64,000 nucleotides of DNA from Gammaproteobacteria bacterium (GCA_019634835.1 JAHCAO010000001.1:62001-126000), one strand, 5' to 3'; positions 18,769-28,866 are shown, numbered from the stretch's first letter. Notes: generated by a model from the letters alone, not told the origin. A program made the numbers and translations.

Positions 18769-19773
18769 TCATATCTTATTTAGCGGCCAACGTGGATAAA
18801 CCTCCACACTTAAATCCTCTTGCTCTCCCATCATAAGACGTTGACAACCAACGTAAGCAATCATCGCGCCATTATCCGTACAAAACTCTAGCCGCGGAAA
18901 AAATAGTGATGCCTCTTGTTTCCTGCATATTTCATGCAACTTACGACGTAAAGAAGAATTCGCACCCACGCCGCCCGCTATGACTAATCGTTGATAGCCT
19001 GTTTCTTGTAAAGCACGACGGCACTTGATCGCTAGCGTTTCAACAACAGCGTCTTCAAACGCACGAGCAATGTCTGCTCGCGTTTGGTAATCTTGACGAT
19101 TTGATTCTACTGTATGCAACGCAAAAGTTTTAAGTCCGCTGAAACTAAAATCCAACCCCGGCCTATCAACCATGGGTCGTGGAAAATGAAAGCGCGCGGG
19201 ATTACCTTGCTCGGCTAATTTTGCTAATGCTGCACCGCCTGGATAACCTAAACCTAAGAGTTTCGCTGTTTTATCAAAAGCTTCACCTGCTGCATCATCT
19301 AATGTATCACCCATGATTTCGTATTTACCTATTCCATCGACTTTCACTAGTTCTGTATGTCCACCTGAAACTAATAATGCTAAAAAGGGAAATACCGGCG
19401 GATTAGGCTCTAAAAATGGTGCCAGTAAATGACCTTCTAAGTGATGCACTCCTATCGTTGGCACTCCCCAAGCAAATCCTAAAGTACGTCCCAACATCGC
19501 ACCAACTAATAACGCACCGACTAATCCAGGACCTTTGGTATAAGCTACCCCATCAATCTCATTTCGCTGGATAGCGGCTTTCTCCAACACTGCTTCAATC
19601 AGTGGAACTGCTTTACGCACATGGTCGCGTGAAGCAAGCTCTGGAACAACCCCTCCCCACGCAGAGTGAATCTCCGTTTGACTATAGGTCGTATGTGCGA
19701 GAAGTCCGCAATCAGAGTCATAAATTGCTATGCCCGTTTCATCACAAGAGGTTTCTATACCTAACACACGCAT
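18769..19773 (-). CDS. tsaD: tRNA threonylcarbamoyltransferase subunit TsaD
   Basis: Transfers the threonylcarbamoyl group to A37 of tRNA. ASKHA-fold landmarks are [32 protein letters not shown] with the metal-binding histidines (about residues 109-113), [13 protein letters not shown], and [14 protein letters not shown]. 334 residues is the usual length. The partner ATPase gene tsaE is in this window at 11.2 kb. Divergent from rpsU, its classical neighbour in gammaproteobacteria, with a family D repeat in between. Confidence 0.97.
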   Translation of the reverse strand: MRVLGIETSCDETGIAIYDSDCGLLAHTTYSQTEIHSAWGGVVPELASRDHVRKAVPLIEAVLEKAAIQRNEIDGVAYTKGPGLVGALLVGAMLGRTLGFAWGVPTIGVHHLEGHLLAPFLEPNPPVFPFLALLVSGGHTELVKVDGIGKYEIMGDTLDDAAGEAFDKTAKLLGLGYPGGAALAKLAEQGNPARFHFPRPMVDRPGLDFSFSGLKTFALHTVESNRQDYQTRADIARAFEDAVVETLAIKCRRALQETGYQRLVIAGGVGANSSLRRKLHEICRKQEASLFFPRLEFCTDNGAMIAYVGCQRLMMGEQEDLSVEVYPRWPLNKI

Positions 19774-19800
19774 ATTTCACTCATCCAATAAAAAATGGGG

Positions 19801-19934
19801 TTATTCGGTTAGCCCACCATCCGTTGGTTTTTTGTCGCTGAGTTGTCGTACTGCAGCTTGTCCGTAGCTGTTCCACTTAGTCCACAACTGGATCCCTTTG
19901 TCTCCGGCCGCGACGACTTAACCAAACATTTGCT
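19801..19934. repeat. Dispersed repeat, family D (copy 1)
   Basis: Lies between divergent tsaD and rpsU. In reverse orientation it shares blocks with the copy at 60243, including an identical 18-mer at 19846-19863 (TCGTACTGCAGCTTGTCC) and the CAACGGAT / CCGAA end. Its ends, TTATTCGGTTAGCCC and TTAACCAAACATTTGC, are weakly inverted copies of each other. No gene is visible; the remaining spacer to rpsU (19935-20072) probably holds the rpsU promoter but no confident hexamers were found. Confidence 0.7.
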
Positions 19935-20072
19935 TGCATTCTAACAAAAGCCCTGATAAACAACCAAAAATTACCATTCCGCTAGAGAATCACCAAGCCT
20001 TTGCATTTTCTCGCTAATGCCATTAGAATTGCCATTCTTTATGATTAATCAACCTAGGATAAACTTTACGAT

Positions 20073-20339
20073 ATGCCAACAGTACGTGTACGAGACAATG
20101 AAAACTTCGAGTTAAGCCTACGCCGCTTTAAGCGCCTTTGTGAAAAAGCTGGTATTCTTGCTGATTTAAGGCGTCATGAATTTTATGAGAAACCGACCTG
20201 GAAACGGAAGCGTAAGAAAGCTGCTGCGGTAAAGCGCTATCAAAAGAAGATCTTACGCGAGCACATGGCATTAGAGCGTGACCGCCAACCAACTGGCACA
20301 GGCAACAACAGTTCTAAGAAAGAAAAAGAAGCTGCTTAA
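20073..20339 (+). CDS. rpsU: 30S ribosomal protein S21
   Basis: Small basic ribosomal protein. [29 protein letters not shown] and the following [23 protein letters not shown] are unmistakable (family core of about 70 residues). At 88 residues it carries a tail of about 18 residues rich in T, G, N, S and K, absent from E. coli S21. First gene of the macromolecular-synthesis operon rpsU-yqeY-dnaG-(rpoD). Confidence 0.96.
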   Translation: MPTVRVRDNENFELSLRRFKRLCEKAGILADLRRHEFYEKPTWKRKRKKAAAVKRYQKKILREHMALERDRQPTGTGNNSSKKEKEAA

Positions 20340-20365
20340 TTACATATATATAGCGAGTCAATGCA

Positions 20366-20824
20366 ATGGCTTCAGTAATCAAGGGAAAAATCCTTGAAGA
20401 TATGAAGGCTGCCATGCGCAGCCAAGAAAAGAATCGGCTAGCGGCAATTCGTCTTATTATGGCTGCTCTTAAGCAACGCGAAGTAGACGAGCGAATTGAA
20501 TTAGCTGATGAGCAAATCATCGCTACACTCAATAAAATGATCAAGCAGCGGCGGGACTCTATTGCTCAATTTGAGGCAGGTAACCGTCTTGATTTAGCGC
20601 AAAAAGAAACTGAAGAAATTCATATCATTCAGCAGTACCTGCCAACGCAATTATCTGAACCAGAAATAGAACAAGCTGTTGCTGCTGCAATCCAAGAATC
20701 TGGTGCTACCTCTCCCAAGGATATGGGCAAAGTCATGGGCTTACTAAAAGTTGGTTTACAAGGTAAGGCAGACATGACGATTGTCAGTATCAAAGTTAAA
20801 GAAAAACTGAATACTACTACCTAA
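20366..20824 (+). CDS. yqeY: GatB/YqeY-domain protein
   Basis: 152-residue member of the YqeY family, related to the tRNA-binding tail domain of GatB. Visible family features are ILEDMKAAMRSQEKNRLAAIRLI, EEIHIIQQYLPTQLSEPEIEQ and SPKDMGKVMGLLK. A role in tRNA-dependent amidation is often presumed but not shown. Its place between rpsU and dnaG is conserved in many bacteria, including Legionellales-type genomes. Confidence 0.92.
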   Translation: MASVIKGKILEDMKAAMRSQEKNRLAAIRLIMAALKQREVDERIELADEQIIATLNKMIKQRRDSIAQFEAGNRLDLAQKETEEIHIIQQYLPTQLSEPEIEQAVAAAIQESGATSPKDMGKVMGLLKVGLQGKADMTIVSIKVKEKLNTTT

Positions 20825-20873
20825 ACGATCCTGCGTCTGCTATAAATAATTCAACCCTGATTGAGGCAGCAGC

Positions 20874-22658
20874 GTGAGTATCCCACGGGAATTTATTGAA
20901 TTACTATTAGCTAGAATCGATTTGGTTGATCTTATCAACACACAAATCCCTTTACGCAAAAAATCTGGTAGTAATTACTTTGCACGCTGCCCATTTCATA
21001 ACGAAAAAAGCGCCTCCTTTTCCGTGAGTCAGCCCAAACAATTCTATTACTGCTTTGGTTGTGGTGCACATGGCAATGCCATTGATTTCATGATGCAGCA
21101 CGAGCGGTTAAGTTTTCCGGAAGCAATAGAAACCCTTGCAAAACAAGCAGGTGTAGAAGTCCCACGCTCGGCTGCTATTGTTAAAAAAGATGATTCTTTA
21201 CCCGCAATGTTTGATCTCATGACTGAGGTCGCTCAGTATTTTTATGAACAAATGCGTAAATCACAACGCGCCATCAATTATTTAAAAGACCGTGGTATTT
21301 CCGGCAAAATCGCTAAACAATTTAGTTTAGGTTACGCGCCATCAGGCTGGAATCATCTATTAGAGCAATTTGGCAAATCTGAAGCTAACAAAAAAAGACT
21401 TTTAGATACCGGTTTAATCATTCAAAAAAATAATGATACGTCCCATCCTTCGCAAGTAGAGAATAACAGCAATTGCTATGATAGATTTCGCGACAGAATT
21501 ATGTTTCCTATTCAGGATTATCGCGGACGCATCATTGGCTTTGGCGGACGTGTTATAGACCAAGGTGAACCTAAATATTTAAATTCACCAGAAACACTAC
21601 TATTTCAAAAAGGTCATGAACTTTACGGCCTCTACCAAGCACTCAAAATGAACCGCAAATTGGACAAAGTGCTAGTGGTAGAAGGGTACATGGATGTCGT
21701 TGCATTATTTCAACATGATATCACCTATGCTGTTGCCACATTAGGTACCGCTACGACTAGCCACCATTTACATAAGCTTGTGCGCTATACTTCTGAAATT
21801 ATTTTTTGCTTTGATGGTGATGAGGCTGGGCGTACCGCTGCCTGGCGTGCTTTACAAGTCCTTTTTCCTCTCATGCAAGACAATTTGCAAATCCGGTTCT
21901 TATTTTTGCCAGATGGCGAAGATCCTGATTCACTTGTCCGCAAGGAAAGCAAGCTTATCTTTGAAAAACGCTTGTCATCCGCTTTATCATTATCTGCATT
22001 TTTCTTTCAAACATTAAGTCATCAATGCGATCTTACCACTATGGAAGGCCGTGCACGCTTTGCTGCTTCTGCTTTAAACTACATCAAACAAGTCCCTTAT
22101 GGCATCTTGTCAGAAATTTTGTTGGAAGAATTAGCTAAACGCGCACGCATCGACATCAATGAATTAAAACAACAGGTGAAAAAAGCTGAGTCGTCTACAC
22201 TAACCCCTATGACGGTGACAAATATCCAACCTGATATTACCAAACCTAAACTGAAACTCCCTATGCAAACCATTCTAGCGTTGCTCGTACAAAACCCATC
22301 TCTTGCAAATTTAATTACTGATCCCATACTTGAAAGCAACTTGCTTGGACATGCATTTTTGCAGCGCTTAATAGTGCTTATTAAACATAACCCATCGATT
22401 AATACAGGGGGACTCATCGAACATTGGCGTAACCAAAAAGAAGAGAAATTTGTCACCAGTTTAGCTTGCTGGGAACATTCTATTCCAGAATCAGGGATCT
22501 CTAGTGAGTTCCTTGGAGCCATTCGTCAATTAAATTTACTGGGAATAGACGAAGAGATAAACCGCTTACTTACTAAGGCTTCGCAAGACGGGCTGGCCGA
22601 AGAAGAAAAACAAGCATTGTCTGATTGGATCCTGAAAAAGAAAGCGGTAAAAATATAA
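20874..22658 (+). CDS. dnaG: DNA primase
   Basis: Makes RNA primers for replication. It has the N-terminal zinc-binding domain (CPFHNEKSASF ... YYCFGCGAHG), the catalytic TOPRIM core (VVEGYMDVVALFQ near residue 268, CFDGDEAGRTAAWRAL near 315) and a C-terminal helicase-binding region. 594 residues is normal. The start is GTG 20874 with GAGG eight bases upstream. Followed by a family A repeat and then rpoD. Confidence 0.97.
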   Translation: MSIPREFIELLLARIDLVDLINTQIPLRKKSGSNYFARCPFHNEKSASFSVSQPKQFYYCFGCGAHGNAIDFMMQHERLSFPEAIETLAKQAGVEVPRSAAIVKKDDSLPAMFDLMTEVAQYFYEQMRKSQRAINYLKDRGISGKIAKQFSLGYAPSGWNHLLEQFGKSEANKKRLLDTGLIIQKNNDTSHPSQVENNSNCYDRFRDRIMFPIQDYRGRIIGFGGRVIDQGEPKYLNSPETLLFQKGHELYGLYQALKMNRKLDKVLVVEGYMDVVALFQHDITYAVATLGTATTSHHLHKLVRYTSEIIFCFDGDEAGRTAAWRALQVLFPLMQDNLQIRFLFLPDGEDPDSLVRKESKLIFEKRLSSALSLSAFFFQTLSHQCDLTTMEGRARFAASALNYIKQVPYGILSEILLEELAKRARIDINELKQQVKKAESSTLTPMTVTNIQPDITKPKLKLPMQTILALLVQNPSLANLITDPILESNLLGHAFLQRLIVLIKHNPSINTGGLIEHWRNQKEEKFVTSLACWEHSIPESGISSEFLGAIRQLNLLGIDEEINRLLTKASQDGLAEEEKQALSDWILKKKAVKI

Positions 22659-22668
22659 ACAAGAAGCC

Positions 22669-22801
22669 CAGGTATCTCTGCTGAAGATCGTCACCCTATT
22701 GTTTTTAAACGACTGGATTGCAGGATACAATCCTAAACGCCATGGATGGTGTGTTTGGAGCTAAAAAACGATAAGGTGACGATCTTCAGCAGAGATACCT
22801 G
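22669..22801. repeat. Palindromic cloverleaf repeat, family A (copy 3)
   Basis: Lies between dnaG and rpoD, inside what is usually a single operon. Outer arms begin CAGGTATCTCTGCTGAAGAT and end with the complement at 22801 (ATCTTCAGCAGAGATACCTG). The interior keeps the GGATTGCA.. and CGCCATGGATGG.. hairpins with a few mismatches. Flanks AGAAGCC and GAAAGCC are a doubtful, indel-containing direct repeat. The rest of the gap (22802-22925) is AT-rich and presumably holds an rpoD promoter. Confidence 0.86.
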
Positions 22802-22925
22802 AAAGCCGCCTCATATTCATGACATTTTATAAAAAATAGTGGATAATAAAGGATTGTCTTACTTTGCTATAATTTAGCTATACTACATCTATCAACCGTT
22901 TAAACATCAGACAGGTTACCACATT

Positions 22926-24809
22926 ATGGATCAGCAAGATTCCCAAAAAGAATCACAAAAATCTCGTCTAAAAGAACTCATTACCCGCGGTAAGGAACAA
23001 GGCTATCTTACCTATGCAGAGGTCAATGATCATTTACCTGCCGATATCACCGATCCTGAACAGATCGAAGATATCATTAGTATGATTAATGATATGGGCA
23101 TCAAAGTTTCTGAAGATGCACCAGAGATGGAGGAACTACTTCTTGCTGAAGGCGAAGCCTCAGAGGACGAAGTCGCCGCTGAAGAAGTGGCAAACGCACT
23201 CGCTGTGGTTGATGGGGAATTAGGCCGCACCACTGATCCAGTACGTATGTACATGCGTGAAATGGGCCGTGTTGAGTTGCTATCGCGTGAAGGTGAAATT
23301 GCCATTGCAAAACGTATCGAGGAAGGGATAAACCAAATGCTCGTTACGCTGGCATATCAGCCGCAAATGATTGCTGAAGTATTAGGCGATTTTGACCGTG
23401 TCGAAAAAGGCGAGCTTCGCTTAAGTGACGTTATCAGTGGTTACATTGAACCTGATCTCGAAGGAGTGGAGGAAGAAAGCGAGGAAGGTGAAGGAGATTC
23501 AACCACTAGCAGCAAACCAGCCACAAAATCAACAGAAGCTATCGCACCAGATACGGATGAAGAAGCAGAAGATGCTGATCCGTTTGACGATGAAGCCGGT
23601 CTTGACCCAGTCAAAGCAAAAGAACGTTTTGAAGAATTACGCAAAATCTATACTGAAACCATTGCCACAGAAAAGAAACATGGCCAAAAACATAAGAAGA
23701 CGATAGCTCAGCGCGAAGAATTGGCCAAATTTTTCATGGACATCAAATTATCGCCCCGTCAATTCAATAAATTGTCACGAAAAATGCGTAGCATGCTAGA
23801 TGAAATTCGTGCGCAAGAACGTATGATCATGGACTTATGTGTTAACAAAGCCAAATTACCACGTAAGGTATTCATTAATTCATTCATTAGCAATGAAACA
23901 AACATAGATTGGATACAACAACATGAAAGCAAGTCTTACTATAGTGACCTAGAAAAATTTGTGCCAGATATTCTGCGCTCGCAAAAAAAACTAATTTCGT
24001 TAGAAGAACAAATGCGCATGACGATGGCTGAAATCAAGGAAGTGAATAGACGTCTTTCTATCGGTGAAGCTAAAGCGCGCCGCGCCAAAAAAGAAATGGT
24101 AGAAGCCAACTTACGGCTAGTCATTTCCATCGCAAAGAAATATACCAACCGAGGGTTGCAGTTTCTTGATCTCATCCAAGAGGGCAACATTGGTTTAATG
24201 AAAGCCGTCGATAAATTTGAATATCAACGTGGTTACAAATTTTCAACCTACGCTACTTGGTGGATACGCCAAGCAATCACTCGTTCGATTGCTGATCAAG
24301 CTCGTACGATCCGTATTCCTGTGCATATGATTGAAACTATCAATAAATTAAATCGTATCTCACGACAATTGCTACAGGAAACGGGACAAGAGCCCACACC
24401 AGAAGAATTAAGCCGCCGGATGAATATTCCTGAAGATAAAATTCGTAAAATACTCAAGATTGCTAAAGAACCTATCTCAATGGAAACTCCTATTGGCGAT
24501 GATGAAGATTCACATTTGGGTGACTTCATCGAAGACCTGAATACTATGTCGCCCATTGATGCCGCTACTAATTTTGGGTTGTCTGAAGCAGTACAAAAAG
24601 TGTTAGGATCGCTTACACCACGTGAGGCAAAAGTATTGCGTATGCGCTTCGGTATCAATATGAATACCGATCACACATTGGAAGAAGTAGGCAAACAATT
24701 TGATGTAACACGTGAGCGTATCCGTCAAATCGAAGCCAAAGCCTTGCGTAAATTGCGCCACCCTTCTCGTGCAGAACAATTACGCAGCTTTTTGGAAGAA
24801 CAAGAGTAA
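22926..24809 (+). CDS. rpoD: RNA polymerase sigma-70 factor RpoD
   Basis: Principal sigma factor. Region 1.1 is at the N-terminus ([20 protein letters not shown]), region 1.2 has [11 protein letters not shown], an acidic non-conserved insert lies near residues 175-225, region 2 contains [19 protein letters not shown], and region 4 ends with [20 protein letters not shown]. 627 residues is typical for gammaproteobacteria. The -10 recognition residues are the standard ones, so ordinary TATAAT-type promoters are expected in this genome. Confidence 0.98.
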   Translation: MDQQDSQKESQKSRLKELITRGKEQGYLTYAEVNDHLPADITDPEQIEDIISMINDMGIKVSEDAPEMEELLLAEGEASEDEVAAEEVANALAVVDGELGRTTDPVRMYMREMGRVELLSREGEIAIAKRIEEGINQMLVTLAYQPQMIAEVLGDFDRVEKGELRLSDVISGYIEPDLEGVEEESEEGEGDSTTSSKPATKSTEAIAPDTDEEAEDADPFDDEAGLDPVKAKERFEELRKIYTETIATEKKHGQKHKKTIAQREELAKFFMDIKLSPRQFNKLSRKMRSMLDEIRAQERMIMDLCVNKAKLPRKVFINSFISNETNIDWIQQHESKSYYSDLEKFVPDILRSQKKLISLEEQMRMTMAEIKEVNRRLSIGEAKARRAKKEMVEANLRLVISIAKKYTNRGLQFLDLIQEGNIGLMKAVDKFEYQRGYKFSTYATWWIRQAITRSIADQARTIRIPVHMIETINKLNRISRQLLQETGQEPTPEELSRRMNIPEDKIRKILKIAKEPISMETPIGDDEDSHLGDFIEDLNTMSPIDAATNFGLSEAVQKVLGSLTPREAKVLRMRFGINMNTDHTLEEVGKQFDVTRERIRQIEAKALRKLRHPSRAEQLRSFLEEQE

Positions 24810-24943
24810 AATTCTTACCCACTGATCATACTAACAGCGGATTCATCTAGCTGTGCTATGCTTTATTTTTAGCCTTGGTATAACAGCCAAAAACATATAA
24901 TGCACCTTATCTTTAGTGATTCGTAAAGCATTATTTATAAAAA

Positions 24944-26197
24944 ATGAGGGTGTCAAAGAAAATGAATCATTCCACGCAGCATGACGTTCAACAAACCATA
25001 ACATGGTTTGGTCTGGATCCACTTATATCAAATATTATCATTCTATTGACTGAATTCACTGCTGTCACATTAATCAGCATATTGAGTTTTTATATTTTAC
25101 GTTATTATGAAAAAAAAATAATTGCAAAAGGAAAATCATCATTCATCACTTGCATGGAGAGACACGCTTTTTTTAGGTGGTTGTCTTGTCTACTGCCGGT
25201 TTTAGTTTTCTATTTTGGTATAGAGTTAATTGCAAATTATTCAACCGTTTCATTTTTGCCAACTATCATTCATTCTATCCAAATTATATTAATAGCATAT
25301 AGTATTGTTATAAGCGCAATAGCATTGGCAGCAATGTTAAATGCTATTGAAGCCTACTATAAATACTTTAGCATCGCCAATCAATTTCCAATCAAAAGTT
25401 ACATTCAAGTAATTAAGATTATTATCTATATATTTTCTGGTATTTTGGTAGTTTCGACATTGCTTAATAAATCACCGATATATTTTCTAACAGGTATTGG
25501 TGCGTTAACAGCTGTCCTTTTGTTAATCTTCCGAGATTCTATCTTAGGTTTTGTTGCAAGCATTCAACTAACAGCATATGACATGATAAGAATAGGTGAT
25601 TGGATAGAAGTACCTAATTTTGGTGTAAATGGTACGGTACTTGATATGTCACTCAATACTATTAAAGTTCAAAACTTTGATAAAACGATTATTACCATAC
25701 CCAGTTATTCCTTATTAAGTAACAGCGTTAAAAACTGGCGTGGAATGAGTGATGCTGGCGGTCGGAGAATTAAACGTTCAGTTTTCATTGATGTAAACAG
25801 CATCCAGTTTTGTACACCCGATTTAGTTAATCACGTAATGGAAATCTCTGATTTGCAAGAAAAAATAATTGAAAAGCAAAAATCTTTTTTCAAACAAAAC
25901 CGTCTCAAGGGAATTGAAAATTTCATGCCACAATACTCAAATGGCATGACCAATCTTTCTCTATTTAGAGTTTATCTTGATGCTTATTTAAAACAACACC
26001 CTAAAACCCATCAAGGAATGACTTTACTTGTAAGGCAATTGCAAGACGAAGGAGCAGGCATCCCACTTGAGATTTATATGTTTTCCAACGATATCGATTG
26101 GGCCAATTATGAAGCTTTACAATCAGATATCATGAACCATATTTATGCTATGCTGCCCTTATTTCAACTACGCGTATTTCAATATCTTACGAGATAG
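24944..26197 (+). CDS. MscS-family mechanosensitive channel, YbdG-like
   Basis: 417 residues with about five transmembrane segments in the first 200 and a soluble C-terminal part. The pore helix and beta domain are recognisable: FLTGIGALTAVLLLIFRDSILGFVASIQL, then DMIRIGDWIEVPNFGVNGTVLDMSLNTIKVQNFDKTIITIPSY (only described, key D, W, N, G residues). WRGMSDAGGRRIKRSVFID and the insert after it resemble the YbdG/MscM subgroup, which protects against mild osmotic shock. An in-frame ATG at 24962 is an alternative start. Convergent with the ankyrin gene, 23 bases apart. Confidence 0.85.
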   Translation: MRVSKKMNHSTQHDVQQTITWFGLDPLISNIIILLTEFTAVTLISILSFYILRYYEKKIIAKGKSSFITCMERHAFFRWLSCLLPVLVFYFGIELIANYSTVSFLPTIIHSIQIILIAYSIVISAIALAAMLNAIEAYYKYFSIANQFPIKSYIQVIKIIIYIFSGILVVSTLLNKSPIYFLTGIGALTAVLLLIFRDSILGFVASIQLTAYDMIRIGDWIEVPNFGVNGTVLDMSLNTIKVQNFDKTIITIPSYSLLSNSVKNWRGMSDAGGRRIKRSVFIDVNSIQFCTPDLVNHVMEISDLQEKIIEKQKSFFKQNRLKGIENFMPQYSNGMTNLSLFRVYLDAYLKQHPKTHQGMTLLVRQLQDEGAGIPLEIYMFSNDIDWANYEALQSDIMNHIYAMLPLFQLRVFQYLTR

Positions 26198-26220
26198 ATG
26201 CATCAATAAGATCCAACATG

Positions 26221-28515
26221 CTAGCCGCTGTATCCGCTGAGTAATACTGGTTGTTTTAAAAGCGAGTGATCATCTTTATCAATAGAATGATAAAACAAAC
26301 CACTTTTATTATGCGCAGTTGAAAGTAAATTTCCTGTTTTAACTTTTGTTTTCTTCATTTGTTCCTGAAGATATGAAATCATTTCCCTATTTTTTGCAAG
26401 ATGTATTGGAAGAACATCTGTACAGATAGGCACGTTTAAATCAGCACCATATTTAACAAAAAATTTCAAAATATCTAATCGATTTAGATGAACTGCAATA
26501 GAAAGTGGTGTTGTATAGTAAATGCCGTTTTTATAGCAGGGATAATTACAATTAGCACCATTTTGTAATAATATTTCTACCATTCCAACGGAATCAGCTA
26601 CTACGGCAGCATATAAAGGGGTAAAGCTTTCTGGAGCGGATTCTCCCTCGATACTAGCACCATACTTGATTAACCTCTTAACCATTTTCAGATTTTCTTC
26701 TGTTGTGGCAGTAAGATGAAGTGCCGTTAATTGATCAGCTAATTTTGCATTTGCATCAGCTCCATGTTTGAGTAATAAATCTACCATATCACCAAATCCT
26801 CGAGATACCGCAACAGCTAACGCATTAAATTCTACTGACTCTTTTGTCACAAATTTAGCATTAACATCTGCGCCCATTGTAATTAAATGGTTAGCAATCT
26901 CAATGTTGCCCGTTTGTACTGCTATAGCTAATGGAGTAAAATCTGCATCATTGTAATTAATATTTGCACCTAATTCGATTAGATCAGTGACTAGCTGACC
27001 GTCTTGTGCCTTCACTGCATAAGCCACAGCGGTTAGACCCGAATTATTATCTTTTAGGTTGATTTCATTTTTTATTTTTCTATCCTTTAATATCTCTTCA
27101 ATCAAATTCTGTGTGATGTTGTTAAGCTCATTTTTTTGAGGTAAATCAATTTTACTAATTGCTTCTATATGTAGTCCCATATTTGGTTCGTGCTCTTTAT
27201 ATCCAAACATTAAAATCATTTTTTCAACCAAATCATCGATGGATGTTGCCATTAATGCCCCGACGGAAGAATTAGAATCATAAGCATATTGGCTATTAGA
27301 TATTTTTCTTAGCGTAACCAAGTGATTACTGGAACTAAAGAATATCTTTACATTATCACGCGATACATTCACTAACAAATTTTTAATTTCTATTTTTTTA
27401 AATACGAAACCAATTGAAAAAATTTGCTCGTATGGATTATCTTTTTTATCTAAAATAAAATTAATTAATTTACTCGTATCATATTTAAATTCAGCAAATA
27501 TTTTCTTTAACTGCGGTGCTACAACATGATGAGCATGCAACCAAATAATAACTGTCAATTTTTTTTCAAAAAAATCTTTTAACTCTGTGGTGACTGATTC
27601 AATATTACCATCCCACACATCAGCCAGTTTCACTTGAGATATAAATTGATTTCTTTCTTTTTCATCCACAATAGCAAAATACACTCCTAATCCTGCACAT
27701 AATCCTTCCGATATATTTTTTAAGTAATCGACTTGGTACACTTCTGGAAATTTCTCATGCATTTTTTCATAGTAAAGTATAGTTTGATTAATGATATTCG
27801 TTTGTGAGATATCATATTTTATTTTACCTTCTTCTCTAAAAATTTGACTACCTTCAGGATAAAACTGATGGGCTTTTGATAATGCTGTCCTTCCTATAGG
27901 TGTAATATGATTGATATTCGCGCCAGAAGATAAAAGCAATGTGATTACTCGAATACTTTTCCCTGCAATTGCACTAAAGAGAGGAGTTTCTCCTTCATGA
28001 TCCAAAGAATCGATCATTGCACCTGCTTTAATCAGTTCTTTAACTATTCTATATTGACCATTCAATGCTGCTAAATGTAAAGGACTAAATCCAGAGAAAA
28101 CATGTGGAACATTGACATTGCAATGAGCATCGATGAGTACTTTCGCAGTATCATAATCACTATTGTAAATGGTAGCCAATAAAGGAGTACTACCATTACA
28201 AGATTGTATTTTATTCAATGGTGCGCCATGCTTAATCAACAGCTTGACCATAGAACTGTTTTTTTGGAAGGCTGCAATCCATAACAACTGCTGTTCAGCC
28301 AATTCAAAACTAATATCTGCTCCCCATTCAAGCAATTCCTCGGCGACTCGCAAGTGTTTATTTTGTACTGCCAATGCTAATGCAGTGCATTGATTATTAT
28401 ATATTCCATTGACAGGTACGCCATTGCTTAGTAATTGTTTAACTGTAATCAAATCACCATTATTGGCAGCATTAACCAATTGATAAATTTGCTCCTGTTG
28501 TTGTCTTGTATTCAT
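26221..28515 (-). CDS. Ankyrin-repeat protein, candidate secreted effector
   Basis: 764 residues with two blocks of ankyrin repeats. The first runs from about residue 10 to 215 (for example GDLITVKQLLSNGVPVNG, CTALALAVQNKHLRVAEELL, GFSPLHLAALNGQYRIVKEL) and the second from about 490 to 730 (TALHLTATTEENLKMVKRL, FTPLYAAVVADSVGMVEILL). Between them lies a roughly 250-residue region with no recognised domain. No signal peptide or membrane helix is evident. Proteins of this style in intracellular gammaproteobacteria are often type IV effectors acting on the host; that is inference here. It is the last gene before the tRNA and the island. Confidence 0.8.
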   Translation of the reverse strand: MNTRQQQEQIYQLVNAANNGDLITVKQLLSNGVPVNGIYNNQCTALALAVQNKHLRVAEELLEWGADISFELAEQQLLWIAAFQKNSSMVKLLIKHGAPLNKIQSCNGSTPLLATIYNSDYDTAKVLIDAHCNVNVPHVFSGFSPLHLAALNGQYRIVKELIKAGAMIDSLDHEGETPLFSAIAGKSIRVITLLLSSGANINHITPIGRTALSKAHQFYPEGSQIFREEGKIKYDISQTNIINQTILYYEKMHEKFPEVYQVDYLKNISEGLCAGLGVYFAIVDEKERNQFISQVKLADVWDGNIESVTTELKDFFEKKLTVIIWLHAHHVVAPQLKKIFAEFKYDTSKLINFILDKKDNPYEQIFSIGFVFKKIEIKNLLVNVSRDNVKIFFSSSNHLVTLRKISNSQYAYDSNSSVGALMATSIDDLVEKMILMFGYKEHEPNMGLHIEAISKIDLPQKNELNNITQNLIEEILKDRKIKNEINLKDNNSGLTAVAYAVKAQDGQLVTDLIELGANINYNDADFTPLAIAVQTGNIEIANHLITMGADVNAKFVTKESVEFNALAVAVSRGFGDMVDLLLKHGADANAKLADQLTALHLTATTEENLKMVKRLIKYGASIEGESAPESFTPLYAAVVADSVGMVEILLQNGANCNYPCYKNGIYYTTPLSIAVHLNRLDILKFFVKYGADLNVPICTDVLPIHLAKNREMISYLQEQMKKTKVKTGNLLSTAHNKSGLFYHSIDKDDHSLLKQPVLLSGYSG

Positions 28516-28707
28516 GCTAATACTCGCTTATTCATGCTATTTTCAAATTCTTTTAAGGCACGCAACCAGCTTAATATTGGTTAAATTGCATATATTATAG
28601 ATAATTGTCATTCTGCAAACAAAATGACCAGGCAAAATAACAGAGCTGAATAAGACTAGAAACCTCTTTCACTTCGATATATTATTGGCGTTCTTAACAT
28701 TCAGCAC

Positions 28708-28781
28708 GGGCCCATAGCTCAGTTGGTTAGAGCAGAGGACTCATAATCCTTTGGTCCTAGGTTCAAGTCCTAGTGGGCCCA
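28708..28781 (+). tRNA. tRNA with anticodon CAU, best read as tRNA-Ile2
   Basis: A 74-base cloverleaf: acceptor GGGCCCA/TGGGCCC, D arm GCTC/GAGC, anticodon loop CTCATAA with CAT at 28742-28744, T arm CTAGG-TTCAAGT-CCTAG, discriminator A, CCA not encoded. CAU could mean elongator Met or Ile2 with lysidine. The C-G pairs at acceptor positions 4 and 5 are the determinants TilS uses in E. coli tRNA-Ile2 and are not those of elongator tRNA-Met, so Ile2 is favoured. Its 3' half is the attachment site of the element that follows. Confidence 0.9.
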
Positions 28782-28782
28782 T
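28740..28782. other. Left attachment site (attL) inside the tRNA gene
   Basis: 43 bases from the anticodon loop to one base past the tRNA end, repeated without mismatch at 37917-37959. Because the copy restores the tRNA 3' half, integration leaves the tRNA intact. Confidence 0.92.
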
Positions 28783-28847
28783 CACATTGAAAAATAAAGA
28801 AAAAATATTCGTTTCAGGGGTATCAAAAATACCCTGAATTTAGCAGA

Positions 28848-28866
28848 AAGGGACACTCCTGGGACA
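28848..28866. promoter_or_regulatory. Candidate integrase arm-type site, left
   Basis: AAGGGACACTCCTGGGACA lies 66 bases inside attL and recurs, identical over 19 bases and in the same orientation, 119 bases inside attR (37780). The double GGGACA unit is a common style of arm-type site for tRNA-targeting integrases; binding by this integrase is inferred. Confidence 0.6.

Noticed and set aside
22855-22890. TATAAT-like sequence before rpoD as a firm promoter
   Set aside because: No -35 hexamer at a suitable distance could be fixed, so it was not listed.
23101-23706. Several open frames in both strands inside the rpoD acidic region
   Set aside because: They are shadows of a biased coding region with no own ribosome sites or recognisable proteins.
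28781-28783. Missing CCA as sign that the tRNA was damaged by integration
   Set aside because: The att copy at 37959 also lacks CCA, so the gene never encoded it; CCA is added by the nucleotidyltransferase.
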